Source: Zhengitettix transpicula (taxonomy: Eukaryota; Arthropoda; Insecta; Orthoptera; Tetrigidae). From it: DNA of 64,000 nucleotides. The DNA lies in contig CM073590.1 of NCBI GenBank assembly GCA_037074705.1, positions 43,652,395 through 43,716,394 on the forward strand, given 5' to 3'. Made by a program: the position numbers and the translations under genes. Shown here piece after piece: positions 25,033 to 36,345 of the stretch (the stretch's first letter is position 1; every line of letters starts with the position of its first letter). Under the pieces are notes generated by a model. The model worked only from the letters and a program-made list of their open reading frames with translations, searched no databases and was not told where the DNA came from.

Positions 25033-26090
25033 AATAATTAAATAAAAACTACAAATTACAAATGGTTGTGGCTAAATAAAAAGATTTATTTGAAAACAAT
25101 TAATCAAATTTTATTATCGAAGTTAAATACAATTATAATATTTCGGATCTCAGGGTCTTTATCTGGGTTTGATAAATGGGTGAATTTTATACAATCATCA
25201 TAATTACATTTAGTTACATTTAGCTTATTAGGTAAATTAATTCGTCTGAACCTCGACGAATTTTGTTGCGGATGAAAATAAGATTAAAGATTGAATTTAA
25301 ATTAAAGAACTAAACAATTAAAGAAGTAAATAATTAACGAAGTGAATAATTAAAGAAACGAAATAATTAAAGAAACGAAATAATTAAAGAACGATCTGAC
25401 ACATCTTTTAAAAAGTGGTTTACAATCAATTTTAGAGTTTTCTACTTACGGCCGCCCAGGTCTCAATTTTGGTTTTTCTGTGCACACGATTTGGGGATAT
25501 CACTGATTCTACTCATTAAAATTTGAACACACGGTAGTTGCTCTGGATCTCTGCTATTCTGGAACTTGGATTATCTCACCCTCAGCCAGTTTCCGGACGT
25601 AGGTCTCCTTGAAGCCTCTCGATGCGAAAAATTAGTTCAGTTTGTGAAGCAAAACTTCTGCTTCCAAACTGCGATTTTATAAGTCTCTCTGTCAAAACTG
25701 TTTACTTGCGTTTTCTGTAAACTATTATATCTCGCCGTTGGACTTCCTAGATAGCCCTACTCATAATTTGGGATCCGCAGACTTTTTCTAATATGAATTT
25801 TCTGAATTGATGTCTGCCTGCATCTGTGTCCGCCGTCCGACTTATTACTGCAATTTTTCTGAATGGATATCTGCCCGCAACTGTGTCCGCCGTCCAACTA
25901 ACCGTTTCGCTTCTCGCCGTTGACTGACTGTTCGTCTCGTAGATTTTGAACGCGTACCGCTTTCTGAACTCCAACAATGCATTATTTCTTTGTGTCGCCG
26001 CGTATGTGTTGCGGCGTCCCCTTTATATCCAATAATGAGTCCTCTACAATCAATTTCCTAATTATAATAATGGATTAATTACTAATTACT

Positions 26091-26093
<3 letters not shown>
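25030..26093 (-). mobile_element. LTR C (TA-targeted LTR family), minus strand
   Basis: On the minus strand it starts TGTAGTAATTAG (26093) and ends TTATTACA (25030), with (TA)n on both sides. The family signature (complement of CAGGGTCTTTATCTGGGTTT, 25151-25170) and an initiator-like GTCAGATCGTTC (25389-25400) are present in the right order. U3 contains two copies of a segment with CTGAATTGATGTCTGCCTGC and CTGAATGGATATCTGCCCGC about 60 bp apart (25800-25890). It is a solo LTR as far as can be seen. Confidence 0.7.

Positions 26094-26133
<40 letters not shown>
26094..26133. repeat. (TA)n microsatellite between head-to-head LTRs
   Basis: About 40 bp of TA separates the 5' end of LTR C (minus) from the 5' end of LTR D (plus). 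Confidence 0.9.
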
Positions 26134-26135
<2 letters not shown>

Positions 26136-27190
26136 CAATAACCAGCAACGAAGGACAGGAATTTTGTTCTTATTTTTATCAGATTTGTTTACCAACTCAG
26201 ACTGGGATCCTTGAGTGGTTTGTACGTATAAAAGATAATGATAAAATGATGGATAAGTGGCTCTTAGCGAAGGGGAGGAATATAATTGAGCATTTTTGCG
26301 GCTCTTAGGGCTAAATGGTTGTGACCGACGGAACCCTGAAAGGCATCATAACAGATGGACGACGCAATTATATTAAAAGGAGATGCTTATTTTAATTGAG
26401 TCAGTGGCTCTCGGAGCGGGAGAAATCCAACAGATGGTGTTGTTTGGCGAACATGGAATTTCAAAACAACTGTGAAAACAAGGGAATATTCTGGAGCCGG
26501 AATATAAATAAGAGGGCAGCTGGGCGAAAGAGAACACAGTTATACAGGAGACCTCAGACGAGTTAGACGTGAGAGTTGTAAGGTGAAGGACGTGGAGTGT
26601 AGTAGCCGAATCTGTACGAGAAAATCCTAGGAGAGTGGAGTTTGAGTCAGCAGACGTAAGGAGAGATTATCGGATGGTAGGCAAAACTAGGTGGCCGAGA
26701 GTAATCAGTTGGACATCAGTCATCAAAAGTCGGTAGGAGTTCGTCGTGGAAATCTGTCTGCCAGCAGAGTTGGTTGAATTCGTCGTGAGGGTAACATCAC
26801 CAAGAAGAGGTGACTGTGAAAGCAGAGTGTGAGCGCAACCTAGTGTCTTTTAAGCCTGTATGAAGTGAGTGTGTGGACCAGAGAGCTTGTAAGTTTATTT
26901 TTCTGAATTCATAATTGTAAATTGTTAAATAAGGGTAAAAAAAGTCAGATTTCGTTTCATTCGTTTCAATCATTTCATCTCGTTTCATTTCGTTTTTCAT
27001 TTATTTTAACTGTTTTGTTTAATTGTAAAAATTGTGTTCCGTTTCCTTATCAAAGACCCTGGGATACCGAGTCTAATTTATCAAATGTATTCAAGTTAAA
27101 TAAAATTGTTTTTATTTTATAAAAATTCATTAGATTTGTGTAATTGTAAATTTGTGTCTCAATAAATAAAAATTGTTTGTTTAAATTGGT
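26134..27190 (+). mobile_element. LTR D (TA-targeted LTR family)
   Basis: It starts TGCAATAACC directly after the TA tract. GTCAGATTTCGTTTC lies at 26944 and a degenerate signature (TTATCAAAGACCCTGGG) at 27046. Poly(A)-like AATAAATAAAAATTG follows near 27160. No ATTACA end or TA tract marks the 3' boundary, which is therefore approximate and probably deleted. Confidence 0.6.
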
Positions 27191-27284
27191 ATTTTTATTC
27201 TAATAAAGGTTGTATTGATTTTTAAAAAATTCTTAAATTATCTTTCTAAATTGTTAAGAGATAAGGTTATGAAAATAAATATAT

Positions 27285-27960
27285 CAATATTCTCCAAAGC
27301 TAGAAACAGTGTAATTGTTCCGTACAATATTGATGGTTGTGATTTGGAAAACTTAATGTCATTAACACTCTGGATTAATATTTGATTAAAAAATGACATT
27401 TGATGCACATATTAATAAAATTTATTAATACAGTTACCCAAATTTTTAAATTTTCAGATATAAAATGTCAATTATTTCATTCCCAAACAACTATAAAAAT
27501 GTTATATCTATTGTTGGAGATATGAATACCTGTTTGGTCACCTTTACCAAATAAATCTATCAAAAAAACTATGGCATATAAATAAATTAGTTTCATGTCT
27601 TATTGAATTTATATTCCAGACTATTTTACAAACAATACTTATAAAAATTTTGCTACATCATTGAATATTCAATACCTAGAATCTAAACGTTGCTCAAAAG
27701 ATTTAATATTTACTTTTTAAGTTATTAATAATGATTTTGTTTGAGGCAACTTGAGAAATTGAATTTTAGAATATGTTCTACAATATCTAGATACAAATAT
27801 ATGTTTGAGGTCAACAATTACATACTTTAAACAATCCCATAATGCGAAAGTTAAATTTGGTAAATGCTTTGTACATTGATTTAAAATTTTCTGAATTATC
27901 AATATTGTTTAAAGATAAAATTTTGAGTTCCTACTGATTATATACAAAATATTTGATTAC
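27285..27960 (+). pseudogene. jockey-like non-LTR reverse transcriptase, C-terminal remnant
   Basis: Pieces in shifting plus-strand frames match the order found downstream of the RT catalytic core in jockey-clade elements. IVPYNIDG precedes a short gap, then MTFDAHINKI, then IPVWSPLPNKSIKKT, then LNIQYLESKRCSKDLIFTF followed by VINNDF. In intact elements this is the thumb and C-terminal region (typically F-x-x-HI, then VVWSP, then a LE-x-RR..DL motif). Several stops and frameshifts interrupt it. The YADD catalytic part and the endonuclease are absent. The clade call rests on those spaced motifs only. Confidence 0.6.
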
Positions 27961-28466
27961 ATATTATAAATGTAATTTTGATTTAAGGAACATAATTTTT
28001 ATTTATATTAATGTAATATGGACAATATCTCGGTAACAATACATAAATTATAAATAAACAATAATTCACACAATAAACCAACAGTAATTTCAAATTATAG
28101 ATCGTTCATAAATTAGTCTTACAAAATTTTAGCAGAACAATACGCACCTAATTGTAGGAGAATATAATGTTAGTCCTGTAGCAAGGCAACTTACCTTCAT
28201 TACTCGCTAAGGCTTTGCGGAGTCTCGCATTAATGTCAAAGGTCATGCAGTAGTATAAGCGCCTCTTTAGTGTTTCTCATTTGGAGTACCAATTTCTCAG
28301 TGCTCTTGTTTTAATTTATTATTTATTCCCTTTGTCCTTGGTTTATTAAATAGGCTGCGTCCATTTCATGTAAATAAAGAGTTATAAGAATATTTTTTTA
28401 TATAACATGCAATAATTATTTATTCCTAAATGTAAAATTCCTAAGATAGCTTGGAAAATTATTTTA
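27961..28466. other. No recognised feature
   Basis: AT-rich sequence without a coding or repeat signal I can name. Confidence 0.5.
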
Positions 28467-29314
28467 CACTAGCTGGGAGCCCGGCGTTGCCAGGAATGTC
28501 GTATATAAATAACCCCCAATTCGACTCCAATCTCGGTTGCTATTTCGTTATTTTTATGTAATGCACTTCGCCCCTATCCATGTGCTCACCTCCCACGACG
28601 AAAGGGGTTGAACTCATTGATCTCGAAAAAGTTTATTTCATATCGTCGGTTTCAACATTTTAGAAAATTTCCACCCATGTCCCCACTCTTCTTTGGGTTA
28701 AACAGAAAGTCATAATTAACTTCAGAGATATCGATACCGCAATCGTATTAGTGTTATTTATATGTAACGCTCCACCAGTCCGTCCCTTCCCGCATCTTCC
28801 CCGCTCCTTGCCGACAGGGATTAAAATTTTACACAGAGAGAATCTATAGAAATATTATGAATTTAATTGACCCCGAAAACTATTATTGCGTCGCTGAAAT
28901 TGGCCGATTAACATGTTTTAAAAATAATACCCAAGCTTGGGGCAGTAGTTAAACGGCAAGTTGAATGTAATAATTAAACTCAGTGACATACAAAACCTTA
29001 GATTCCACTAGAATCTCGATTGTTTTGCATAATTTTAAGTAATCCCACACCACCACCACCCTTAAGGATTCTTCCCTCCCAAACCCGAAAGGGGTTGAAA
29101 TTATACACGGATAACATGTAAAAAGATATTATAAGGCTCATTGATCCAGAAATATATTTATTCGACGCAAAAATCAGCCGTTTAAAATGTTTGAAAATTT
29201 TTACCGCCGCCCAACACCACCCACTAGCGCCCAGGCCCGACTCCCACCAACACGCATTGGCCAGATAGTCATAAATAAACTCAGCGATTTGCATATCCCT
29301 GGATTTTATTCCAA
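28467..29314 (+). repeat. Composite satellite element R5
   Basis: The head ACTAGCTGGGAGCCCGGC starts at 28467, followed by about three monomers. It has no tail; the next head (ACTAGTTGGGTGCTCGGC) begins at about 29315, so R5 is truncated at its 3' end. Confidence 0.7.
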
Positions 29315-29869
29315 TACTAGTTGGGTGCTCGGCGTTGCCCGAGATGTCATTTATTCATAATCCCAGATATTAGGTTGCCTTTGCGCTAGTTTTATGAAAC
29401 ACACATCCATCTCTCCGCGTACTTCCCAACCATGGCGTAAGATGTTGAAATTATACACAAACAAAATCGGTAGAAATACTATCAATGACATTGACAGCGT
29501 AAAATATTTATTTCACGCAAATATCGATCATTTTACATGTCTGAAATTTTATACCCCCACCCAGCTCCACGTACCCCCGGCACCCCCTACCGTTACCCAG
29601 GTTGTCATAAATAACCTCAGTGACATCCATAACTTGAATTTGACTCAAATCTGGAATTTATTCATCCTTGGGAGAGTTAAACGATTAGTTGAATGTAATA
29701 ATTAAACTCATTGACATCCATGACCGTGAGTTCGACTCCAATGTCGATTGTTTTTGCATCATTATATTGTAATTCCACTCCAGCCCCACCCATAAGCGGA
29801 GCTCTATTCCCAATCACAAAAGGGGTTGAAATTATACGCGGAGAAAATGTAGAGAAATTTTAATAATCT
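29315..29869 (+). repeat. Composite satellite element R6, broken by inverted duplication
   Basis: Its head is at 29315-29340 and two monomers follow. These are similar to those at 10450-10620 (AAACACACMTCCATCTCT and GTACTTCC motifs). The array stops abruptly at 29869 inside a monomer, where the inverted duplicate begins. Confidence 0.7.
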
Positions 29870-30442
29870 AATTGGGCAGATATAAAGAAAGATGTAGCAG
29901 ATTTGGGTAAGAGTATGGATAAAAATTGGGCAGATATAAAGAAAGATGTAGCTGATTTGGGTAAGAGTATTAGAGAGGACAGCGCAGAGATAAAATCTGA
30001 TTGTATAGAAAAAGTAAACAACCAAAATGTAAACATGGAAATTGAAACAGGTGAAGTAGCAAATAAAGTGGGGTTATTGGAGGTTAAGTGTAATGAAAAT
30101 GTAAATGAGATAGAAGTGATAGTTATGGAAAATGTTGAAAAGAGTTTCGATAGCAGTCGATATTTGCGTCGAATAAATATTTTTCGTGTTCACTGATATT
30201 TATAAAATGTCTCTAAATGTTCCATATATTTAATATTAACCTCTTTCTTGGTTTGGGAGGAGCACCCTTAAGGGTGGGGGTGGAGTAGATTTATATAAAA
30301 ATAGTGCAAACACAATCGAGATAGGACTCAAATCCAGGGTTATTGTTGTCAGTGAGTTTAATTATGATATTCAAGTTGTTGTTTAGTGCCTCATGCAGGA
30401 TGGGTTGGATATCTTTCAAACATGCTAACACGGCTGATATTT
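29870..30442 (+). repeat. Left arm of 573 bp inverted duplication
   Basis: It is the reverse complement of 31396-31968, over exactly the same length, with only about two mismatches noticed in the non-coding half and none in the coding half. It carries the end of a gag frame and adjoining satellite sequence. A spacer of 953 bp separates the arms. Confidence 0.9.
29903..30196 (+). pseudogene. Duplicated 3' part of LTR-element gag
   Basis: This plus-strand frame repeats, residue for residue, the last ~97 codons of the minus-strand gag frame at 31642-32262, including the run DKNWADIKKDVADLGKS and the junction peptide SSRYLRRINIFRVH. It lacks the gag start, LTR and leader, which exist only at the right-hand locus. 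The left copy is therefore a by-product of the inverted duplication. The last ~14 codons are satellite sequence, not gag. Confidence 0.75.
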
Positions 30443-31395
30443 GAGTAGGATAAATATTTTCGGGGAAAAAGTGATTAATAATGTTTGTACCAATGTATGT
30501 CAGTAAAATTTCAACCTCTTACGGAATGGGAAAGGAGCACCGTAGGGTTAGGGGTGGATGGGGTATTGCAAAAAAATAACGCGAATACAACCGAGATTGG
30601 AGTCAAACCAAAGGTTGTGGATGTCGCCGTGTTCAATTATGACATTCAATTGGCCTTTTAACCCCAAGGGTTGGGGTGGATGGGGTGGACAGGGGTAGAA
30701 TTTTTCTAACATGTTAAACGGTCGAAATTTGCATTAAATAATTATTTGTCGAGGTCTGTAACATTGACAATATATCTACCGATGTTGTTTGTAAAATTTA
30801 ACCTTTTTCGGCATTAGAGGGAAGCACACTTAGGAGAGGATCTAGAAACATTCAAACATGCTAAAACAGCAGATATTTAGGCAGATAAACATCGGAGATA
30901 GATAGTGTTTTAACTGATGTTATCTGAGTATAGTTTCAATTCCTTACAGCAAGATAAAGGAGCACTCTTAGGGTTAAGGGAGGACGGGCATTACAATTAA
31001 ATAACGCGAATAAAACCAAAATTACAGTCAAACACAGGTTTTTGGATGTCGCAGATTGTAATTATGATTTAATTTGGCCATTAAACCCCCAGGGGCGGAA
31101 GAGTATGGGGTTGGAAATTTTCAAACATGTTAAAAGGTTTATATTTGCGGAAATTATATTTTTTTCAGGGTTAATTAGATTTAGAGTATTTATACCCTTT
31201 TTATGTCAATAGAATTTCAACCTCTTGCGACATGAGGGTGAAGGACGCTCAGGGGGCGGGCTGGACGTGTGTTACAAGAAAATAACTCGAAAACAACCAA
31301 CATTCGAATGAGTCGAACGTAATTAATGACGCTCAGTTAATTTATGACAATTTGAGCAGCGCGCAGGGTTTGTGCTGGACTAGGGTTATCTTCTT
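30443..31395 (-). repeat. Satellite monomers in reverse orientation (palindrome spacer)
   Basis: Read on the minus strand, the monomers correspond in order to those at about 5860-6860. Examples are the blocks with TAAATGCCGAAAAAGG-type tracts and CCTCTCCTAAGTGTGC. G-rich tracts lie on the plus strand here, opposite to the flanking arrays. The spacer runs smoothly out of the left arm and breaks sharply at 31395. Confidence 0.75.
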
Positions 31396-31968
31396 AAATA
31401 TCAGCCGTGTTAGCATGTTTGAAAGATATCCAACCCATCCTGCATGAGGCACTAAACAACAACTTGAATATCATAATTAAACTCACTGACAACAATAACC
31501 CTGGATTTGAGTCCAATCTCGATTGTGTTTGCATTATTTTTATATAAATCTACTCCACCCCCACCCTTAAGGGTGCTCCTCCCAAACCAAGAAAGAGGTT
31601 AATATTAAATATATGGAACATTTAGAGACATTTTATAAATATCAGTGAACACGAAAAATATTTATTCGACGCAAATATCGACTGCTATCGAAACTCTTTT
31701 CAACATTTTCCATAACTATCACTTCTATCTCATTTACATTTTCATTACACTTAACCTCCAATAACCCCACTTTATTTGCTACTTCACCTGTTTCAATTTC
31801 CATGTTTACATTTTGGTTGTTTACTTTTTCTATACAATCAGATTTTATCTCTGCGCTGTCCTCTCTAATACTCTTACCCAAATCAGCTACATCTTTCTTT
31901 ATATCTGCCCAATTTTTATCCATACTCTTACCCAAATCTGCTACATCTTTCTTTATATCTGCCCAATT
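31396..31968 (-). repeat. Right arm of 573 bp inverted duplication
   Basis: Complement of 29870-30442. On this side the gag frame continues upstream to its start codon and into a leader and LTR. This arm is therefore the original and the left arm the copy. Confidence 0.9.
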
Positions 31969-32262
31969 TTTATCCCCTTCTGCCCTCAAATCTACTACAT
32001 CTTTCTTTATATCTGCTATATTTTTATTGATATCTGCTATATTTTTATTGATATTTGCTACATTTTTATTATTTTCAGCTATATTTTTATTGATATCTGC
32101 AAAATTTTTATCCATATTCTTACCCCAATCTGCTAAGTTTTTCTTCGTATCTGCAAAATTTTTATTATTTTCAGTCATACTTCTATTTAATAATTCTAAT
32201 ATCTTCATATATCCACTATCTCCTTCCATTTTTCTCTGTGAATTATTAACTCTAGAACCCAT
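31642..32262 (-). pseudogene. Truncated gag of a Ty3/gypsy-type LTR element
   Basis: A 206-codon frame starts at 32262, about 270 nt downstream of the minus-strand LTR E and its primer site, which is the expected place for gag. Residues ~45-145 are a low-complexity coiled-coil built from repeats of the type DKNWADIKKDVADLGKSM and shorter NKNIADI units. An acidic segment follows. The frame loses gag sequence at about 31685, where it runs into satellite DNA; the last residues (YLRRINIFRVH) are satellite-encoded. Capsid, nucleocapsid and pol are missing. The element-type call comes from the LTR-leader-ORF context, since the coiled-coil itself is not diagnostic. The repeats may reflect slippage within gag. 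Confidence 0.6.
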
Positions 32263-32531
32263 TTTCTCTAAATTAAATTTAATCTAACTAACACTCAAAA
32301 CCACAAACTAAACCAAATTTAAGCTATCATCTTTAACTTTAAATGCACATTTAATCCTTTTTTCTCTCTAACTTTCACACGCGTACAATTCATTTTCAAA
32401 ACAATTTGCATGCACATCTTATCCAAAATAAAATACTTTCTTGCACCAATACCGCGGTTAGTCAGATTTCGTTCTTTAATTATGATTCTGCCCTATTATC
32501 AAAAATCGTGCCACACGTAGTTGCGCCAAAA
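32263..32531 (-). other. 5' leader with tRNA-Lys-type primer binding site
   Basis: Immediately after the LTR end (TTTATTACA) the minus strand reads TTTTGGCGCAACTACGTG (32531 to 32514). This resembles TGGCGCCCAACGTGGGGC, the complement of the 3' end of animal tRNA-Lys(CTT), with small changes. The leader also contains, on the plus strand at 32460-32505, a copy of the family's own GTCAGATTTCGTTC motif in opposite orientation, pointing to local rearrangement. Confidence 0.55.
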
Positions 32532-33770
32532 TGTAATAAACAGATAATACTCCTATCTCCGTCCACCGTTGTGGTAGCCAATATGTAATAACCATATAAA
32601 TGGGTCGAAATAAAAAAGAATAATTTTTATGAACAACAAATAAATTTATTAAATACGAAAAGAATTTACCAATGAATTTACTACTTTAACATTAAAATAT
32701 GAGAACTCATGCTCTCCTGGGTCTTTACTGGGTTTGACTAAGGGCAGAATCAAACCATCAATAAAAAACCAACATTTACGTTTTCAAATCAAACACAAGG
32801 ATCTATTAAATTTATTAATAAACTTAACCTGTAGTTTGCCTCTAAATTTTATTATCGAAGAAGGCAACGAAATCTGACTACTATCCTTTAACGACGTTTA
32901 CATTATTTAATATGGTATATTCTAACTTACAGTTTCTTAGGTCCACCTTGACTCGTTCCTTAGACACTCACTTTATAGGTCCTGATATTCACTTCACTGA
33001 CTCTAAATAACCACTGTTCCACTCTTCGCTGCTTGCTCCGTCTTTCTCTCCCGTGCTAATTAACAACTGTCCTTGCTGCTTGCTCCGTCTTTCTCTTCCG
33101 TGCTAATTAACAACTGTCCTTGCTGCTTGCCCCGTCTTCTCTCTCACGCTAACACCAACTGTTTTTGCTGCTTGCTCAGTCTTCTTTCTCGTGCTAAATA
33201 ACAAATGTCTCTCTCCCGTGCTAAGCAACAACTGTCTTTGCTGCTTGCTCCGTCTTCTCTCTCGTGCTAAGTAACAAATGTCTCTCTCTCGTGCTAAGCA
33301 ACAACTGACTTTACAATAGGCGATTCTTCTATATATATGCCATCTTCCTCCCTTGTCTTTCACTTGCGTCGCCACGGCGCAGTGACAGAAACCCATTCCT
33401 CTAATTTTCGTTCCGGCCGCCTTTCGAACCCGACAATCGCATTGTCACACTCCGTCTACTAACTTACGGCTTCCTCTCCTTTGTCTGCCTCGACTCAAAA
33501 TCTTTTCTTTGAAAGTCCAAAGTCCTTTTCAGGTCATTCGTTAGAGACAGTAGCCTGCTCTAACATGGCCCCTTTGTGACCATCTGCGTTACTAATTCTA
33601 CTCGCCGTTTCCCAAATAAATAGGCAACTGGACCCTCATCATCCCCTGTCTCTCTTTGCAGCTGCAGAAATTACTCAGGACCACCCGACTCGCCCTTTAT
33701 CCTTTCTCGCACGTCTCATCACGACACGTGCGCCGTCTCCAATCTAATGCATTATATTATATGCATTACA
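32532..33770 (-). mobile_element. 5' LTR E (TA-targeted LTR family), minus strand
   Basis: On the minus strand it starts TGTAATGCATAT (33770, next to ATATATATAC) and ends TTTATTACA (32532). The initiator motif GTCAGATTTCGTTG (32865-32878) and the family signature (32713-32738) are in place. An extra ATTACA plus primer-site-like module (GGCTACCACAACGGTGG) lies inside the last 60 bp. It is followed by a true primer site, leader and gag, so it is a 5' LTR rather than a solo LTR. Confidence 0.7.
33008..33310 (-). repeat. 47 bp minisatellite in U3 of LTR E
   Basis: GCTGCTTGCTCCGTC recurs at 33028, 33075, 33122, 33167 and 33240, giving a ~47 bp period that becomes irregular at the end. Each unit includes CTCTC-rich and CGTGCTAA segments. 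It is absent from the other LTRs in the window. Confidence 0.8.
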
Positions 33771-33781
33771 ATATATATACA

Positions 33782-34045
33782 TATTCAATAATATTATTCA
33801 CTGTCGGCTACTTAGGGAAGGAAAAATACAACAAATTTAACAATGAACATGTACATACAATACACAACAATGCCAGGATATTATATGTTATCACAATTAT
33901 TCCCAATTTGGATATTTATAATGATTTATATATTCAATAATATTATTCACTGTCAGGTACTTAGGGAAGGAAAAATACATCAAATTTAACAAAGAACATA
34001 TACATACAATACATAACAATGCCAGAATATGAACAGCAATTATGC
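33782..34045 (+). repeat. 149 bp tandem duplication
   Basis: The unit beginning ATATTCAATAATATTATTCA at 33781 recurs at 33930. It includes ACTTAGGGAAGGAAAAATAC and AACAATGCCAG. The two copies differ at a handful of bases. Part of the unit (GTTATCACAATTATTCC) also occurs alone at 34798. Confidence 0.75.
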
Positions 34046-34079
34046 AAGAACTACAGTTATATATATATATATATATTAA

Positions 34080-34905
34080 ATTTCACAACTTAATTCTATA
34101 CGTATAGATAATTTATGTTTATTTCTTTTCAGTAAGGATTTATTAATTGGAACTGACTTACCTAACCTCAACAGTTGGCATACTTTAAATGCAATTAAAT
34201 GGTAATCAAACTTTTAAGACCACTTCTTCAGGATTTATTGTTTATAGATTAATGATTACTATGCACCAATTTTTATCTGTATATGTGACAGATGTATTTG
34301 TAAAAATATTATCTGATTTATATTCAAAATTTTATTTGATTTATAAGACTTCACAAATATTGATCTAAATCAGATGAATTTTGACATAGTGCACATTAAT
34401 TTCAATTCCATATTTGGGAATAGATAGTTAAATTTACATGTGCAATATTTTCCCATTTATCAGCTACTATGTAATGCAGACCATTTTCAGCTGGAAAATA
34501 TTCAGATTTAAATATCTTCAAATATAAGTTAAAAATATTGCTGGTGAATATCTGTTATTCTTGAATAAATGAAGTTTTTAATGTGAACTGTAATATGGAT
34601 ATGAATACAGTATTTTATAATGAAAAGTGCTTAAAAATAATCACTTATTTTCTTTGTATATTTCTTATCATCACTATTCATTCTTCATGACCATGTACAT
34701 AATTTATTTGGGACTCAATGTATCTACATTCATAAATTACAGTCAATTGTAATAACCTAACATCAAAATTTGGTTCACAGTTAACATTAATATTTATGTT
34801 ATCACAATTATTCCTAATTTGGATATATATGTTTTTTTTACTGGAAATAAATTGTGACAGTAGCTCAGAAATTGAAATGTACATTCAAATATGTGAAATT
34901 ATAAT
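34080..34905. other. No recognised feature
   Basis: AT-rich DNA. The only structure noted is the isolated match to the upstream 149 bp unit at about 34798-34830. Confidence 0.5.
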
Positions 34906-35925
34906 GATATACATACAATTTTTTTCGCAAATATCGATTAAAATCGTCTGTTTTTATGATTAATAGCTCAGAAATTGTACACTAATAACGTCTTTTCCAA
35001 ATATGAAATATGATGATGTATTACTACTCACAAATAATATAAAAGAACAAATTCTGTTATCCTATTGAAAAGCCAACTTTGTTTAAATACACATATTACA
35101 CGCACCAATTTGTTTACATTTATATAAATTTATATAAATACACTGCATAAATTACAATTAATTGTACTTTTAATTCAATCTAAATGTTCCTATTTCTTTA
35201 CATACCTTTGATTGACATTGCATAAATTGAATAAAGACAATATAAAATCTTATTGGGGGTTCCGTAAGTAATTTACAATACTTTATATACACATAACTCA
35301 TCAGCCGTACGTCAAACAACTCTTATTAGCTCCTTAAATATTATACAGGATACAATAGTACTTTATGACTAGCAGTAGAGAATGAAATTTTATAAATCTC
35401 CGTCGACATTTGAAAAGCAGAAATTAAACAAATAGACTCCATATTGGCGCTATTAGAGATGGCGACGACAATTATTTTTTCAAAATTAACTTTGCGCATC
35501 GATGGCAAATTATTTCATAGTGTTTTTCATAACTATTCGATGGAGTATTACTGAAAAAATTATACTTTTTATTCAATCAAAATATTTCTGCTTTATTTCA
35601 TTACGAAATAAGGAACTATATTTTTATGACGAGTGAATATCTCGTTTGTATCACGCGCCAACGTATGATGTTGGCGCGCAGTAATTTAACACTAAATTAT
35701 AACATTAACTCTTATGGGAAAATTCGTAAAAATAAATCAACTACAATTCTTTCCACCTTTATGCTATGGGTTTGTCACCCCCGCAGTACCGGTTCTCAAT
35801 TTTGGCAGAATACGTATACCAATTTTTGTTGCAGTTTGTCCACGTATAAAAATTTGTATAGAAATTAACGTAAATACATGCCTACATACATACATACAAA
35901 TATACATCCTTTTATATTATATAGT
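34906..35925 (+). repeat. Repeat block X, copy 3 (divergent)
   Basis: It follows copies 1 and 2 in order. TTTGTTTACATTTATA is followed by TACAATTAATTGTACTTTTA, then CTTTGCGCATCGATGG, then TTTTGGCAGAATACGTATAC. It ends in TACATACATACAAATATACA and CTTTTATATTATATAG. No satellite monomers adjoin it, so the block also spreads by itself. Confidence 0.7.
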
Positions 35926-36345
35926 TTAAAAAATATACATACTATTTAATCATTGAATATAATGTTAAGTCAGAGTCAATTACTCCGAGAAAAATACTTA
36001 TTGTTAAAAATTAAATACACTTACGAGGCTCCATAAGTTATTACTGAAATACACTCAAATCTGGAGAAAAATTCCATAATTATTATTAGTTACAACCTCC
36101 TTTCTGGTGATACATGATCGTGTGTAATTGACGTTACACTCTTAAGCTTGAAGTTTAATGCTGTAAAAAATTCTAAGGAATAAAATTAAATATATAAACT
36201 AATACACCACACACAATATTGCGACGCATTAGTTCGTACACAAAATTAATGTAATATAAGAATTTGTATAAAATATAGGATATCTTGTCTGGAAATTATG
36301 ATGAATGTGGTCGACAAATAGGTCTAAACCTACCTAAAATTTTTA
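35926..36345. other. No recognised feature
   Basis: AT-rich sequence between block X and a GC-richer island. Confidence 0.5.

Noticed and set aside
31802..32287. Long plus-strand open frame rich in Phe, Ser and Leu
   Set aside because: It is the antisense shadow of the coiled-coil gag frame on the minus strand.
33103..33396. 97-codon minus-strand frame with repeated ARERR-type peptide
   Set aside because: It is a reading of the 47 bp minisatellite in the LTR; the repeat unit is not a multiple of three, so no frame is maintained.
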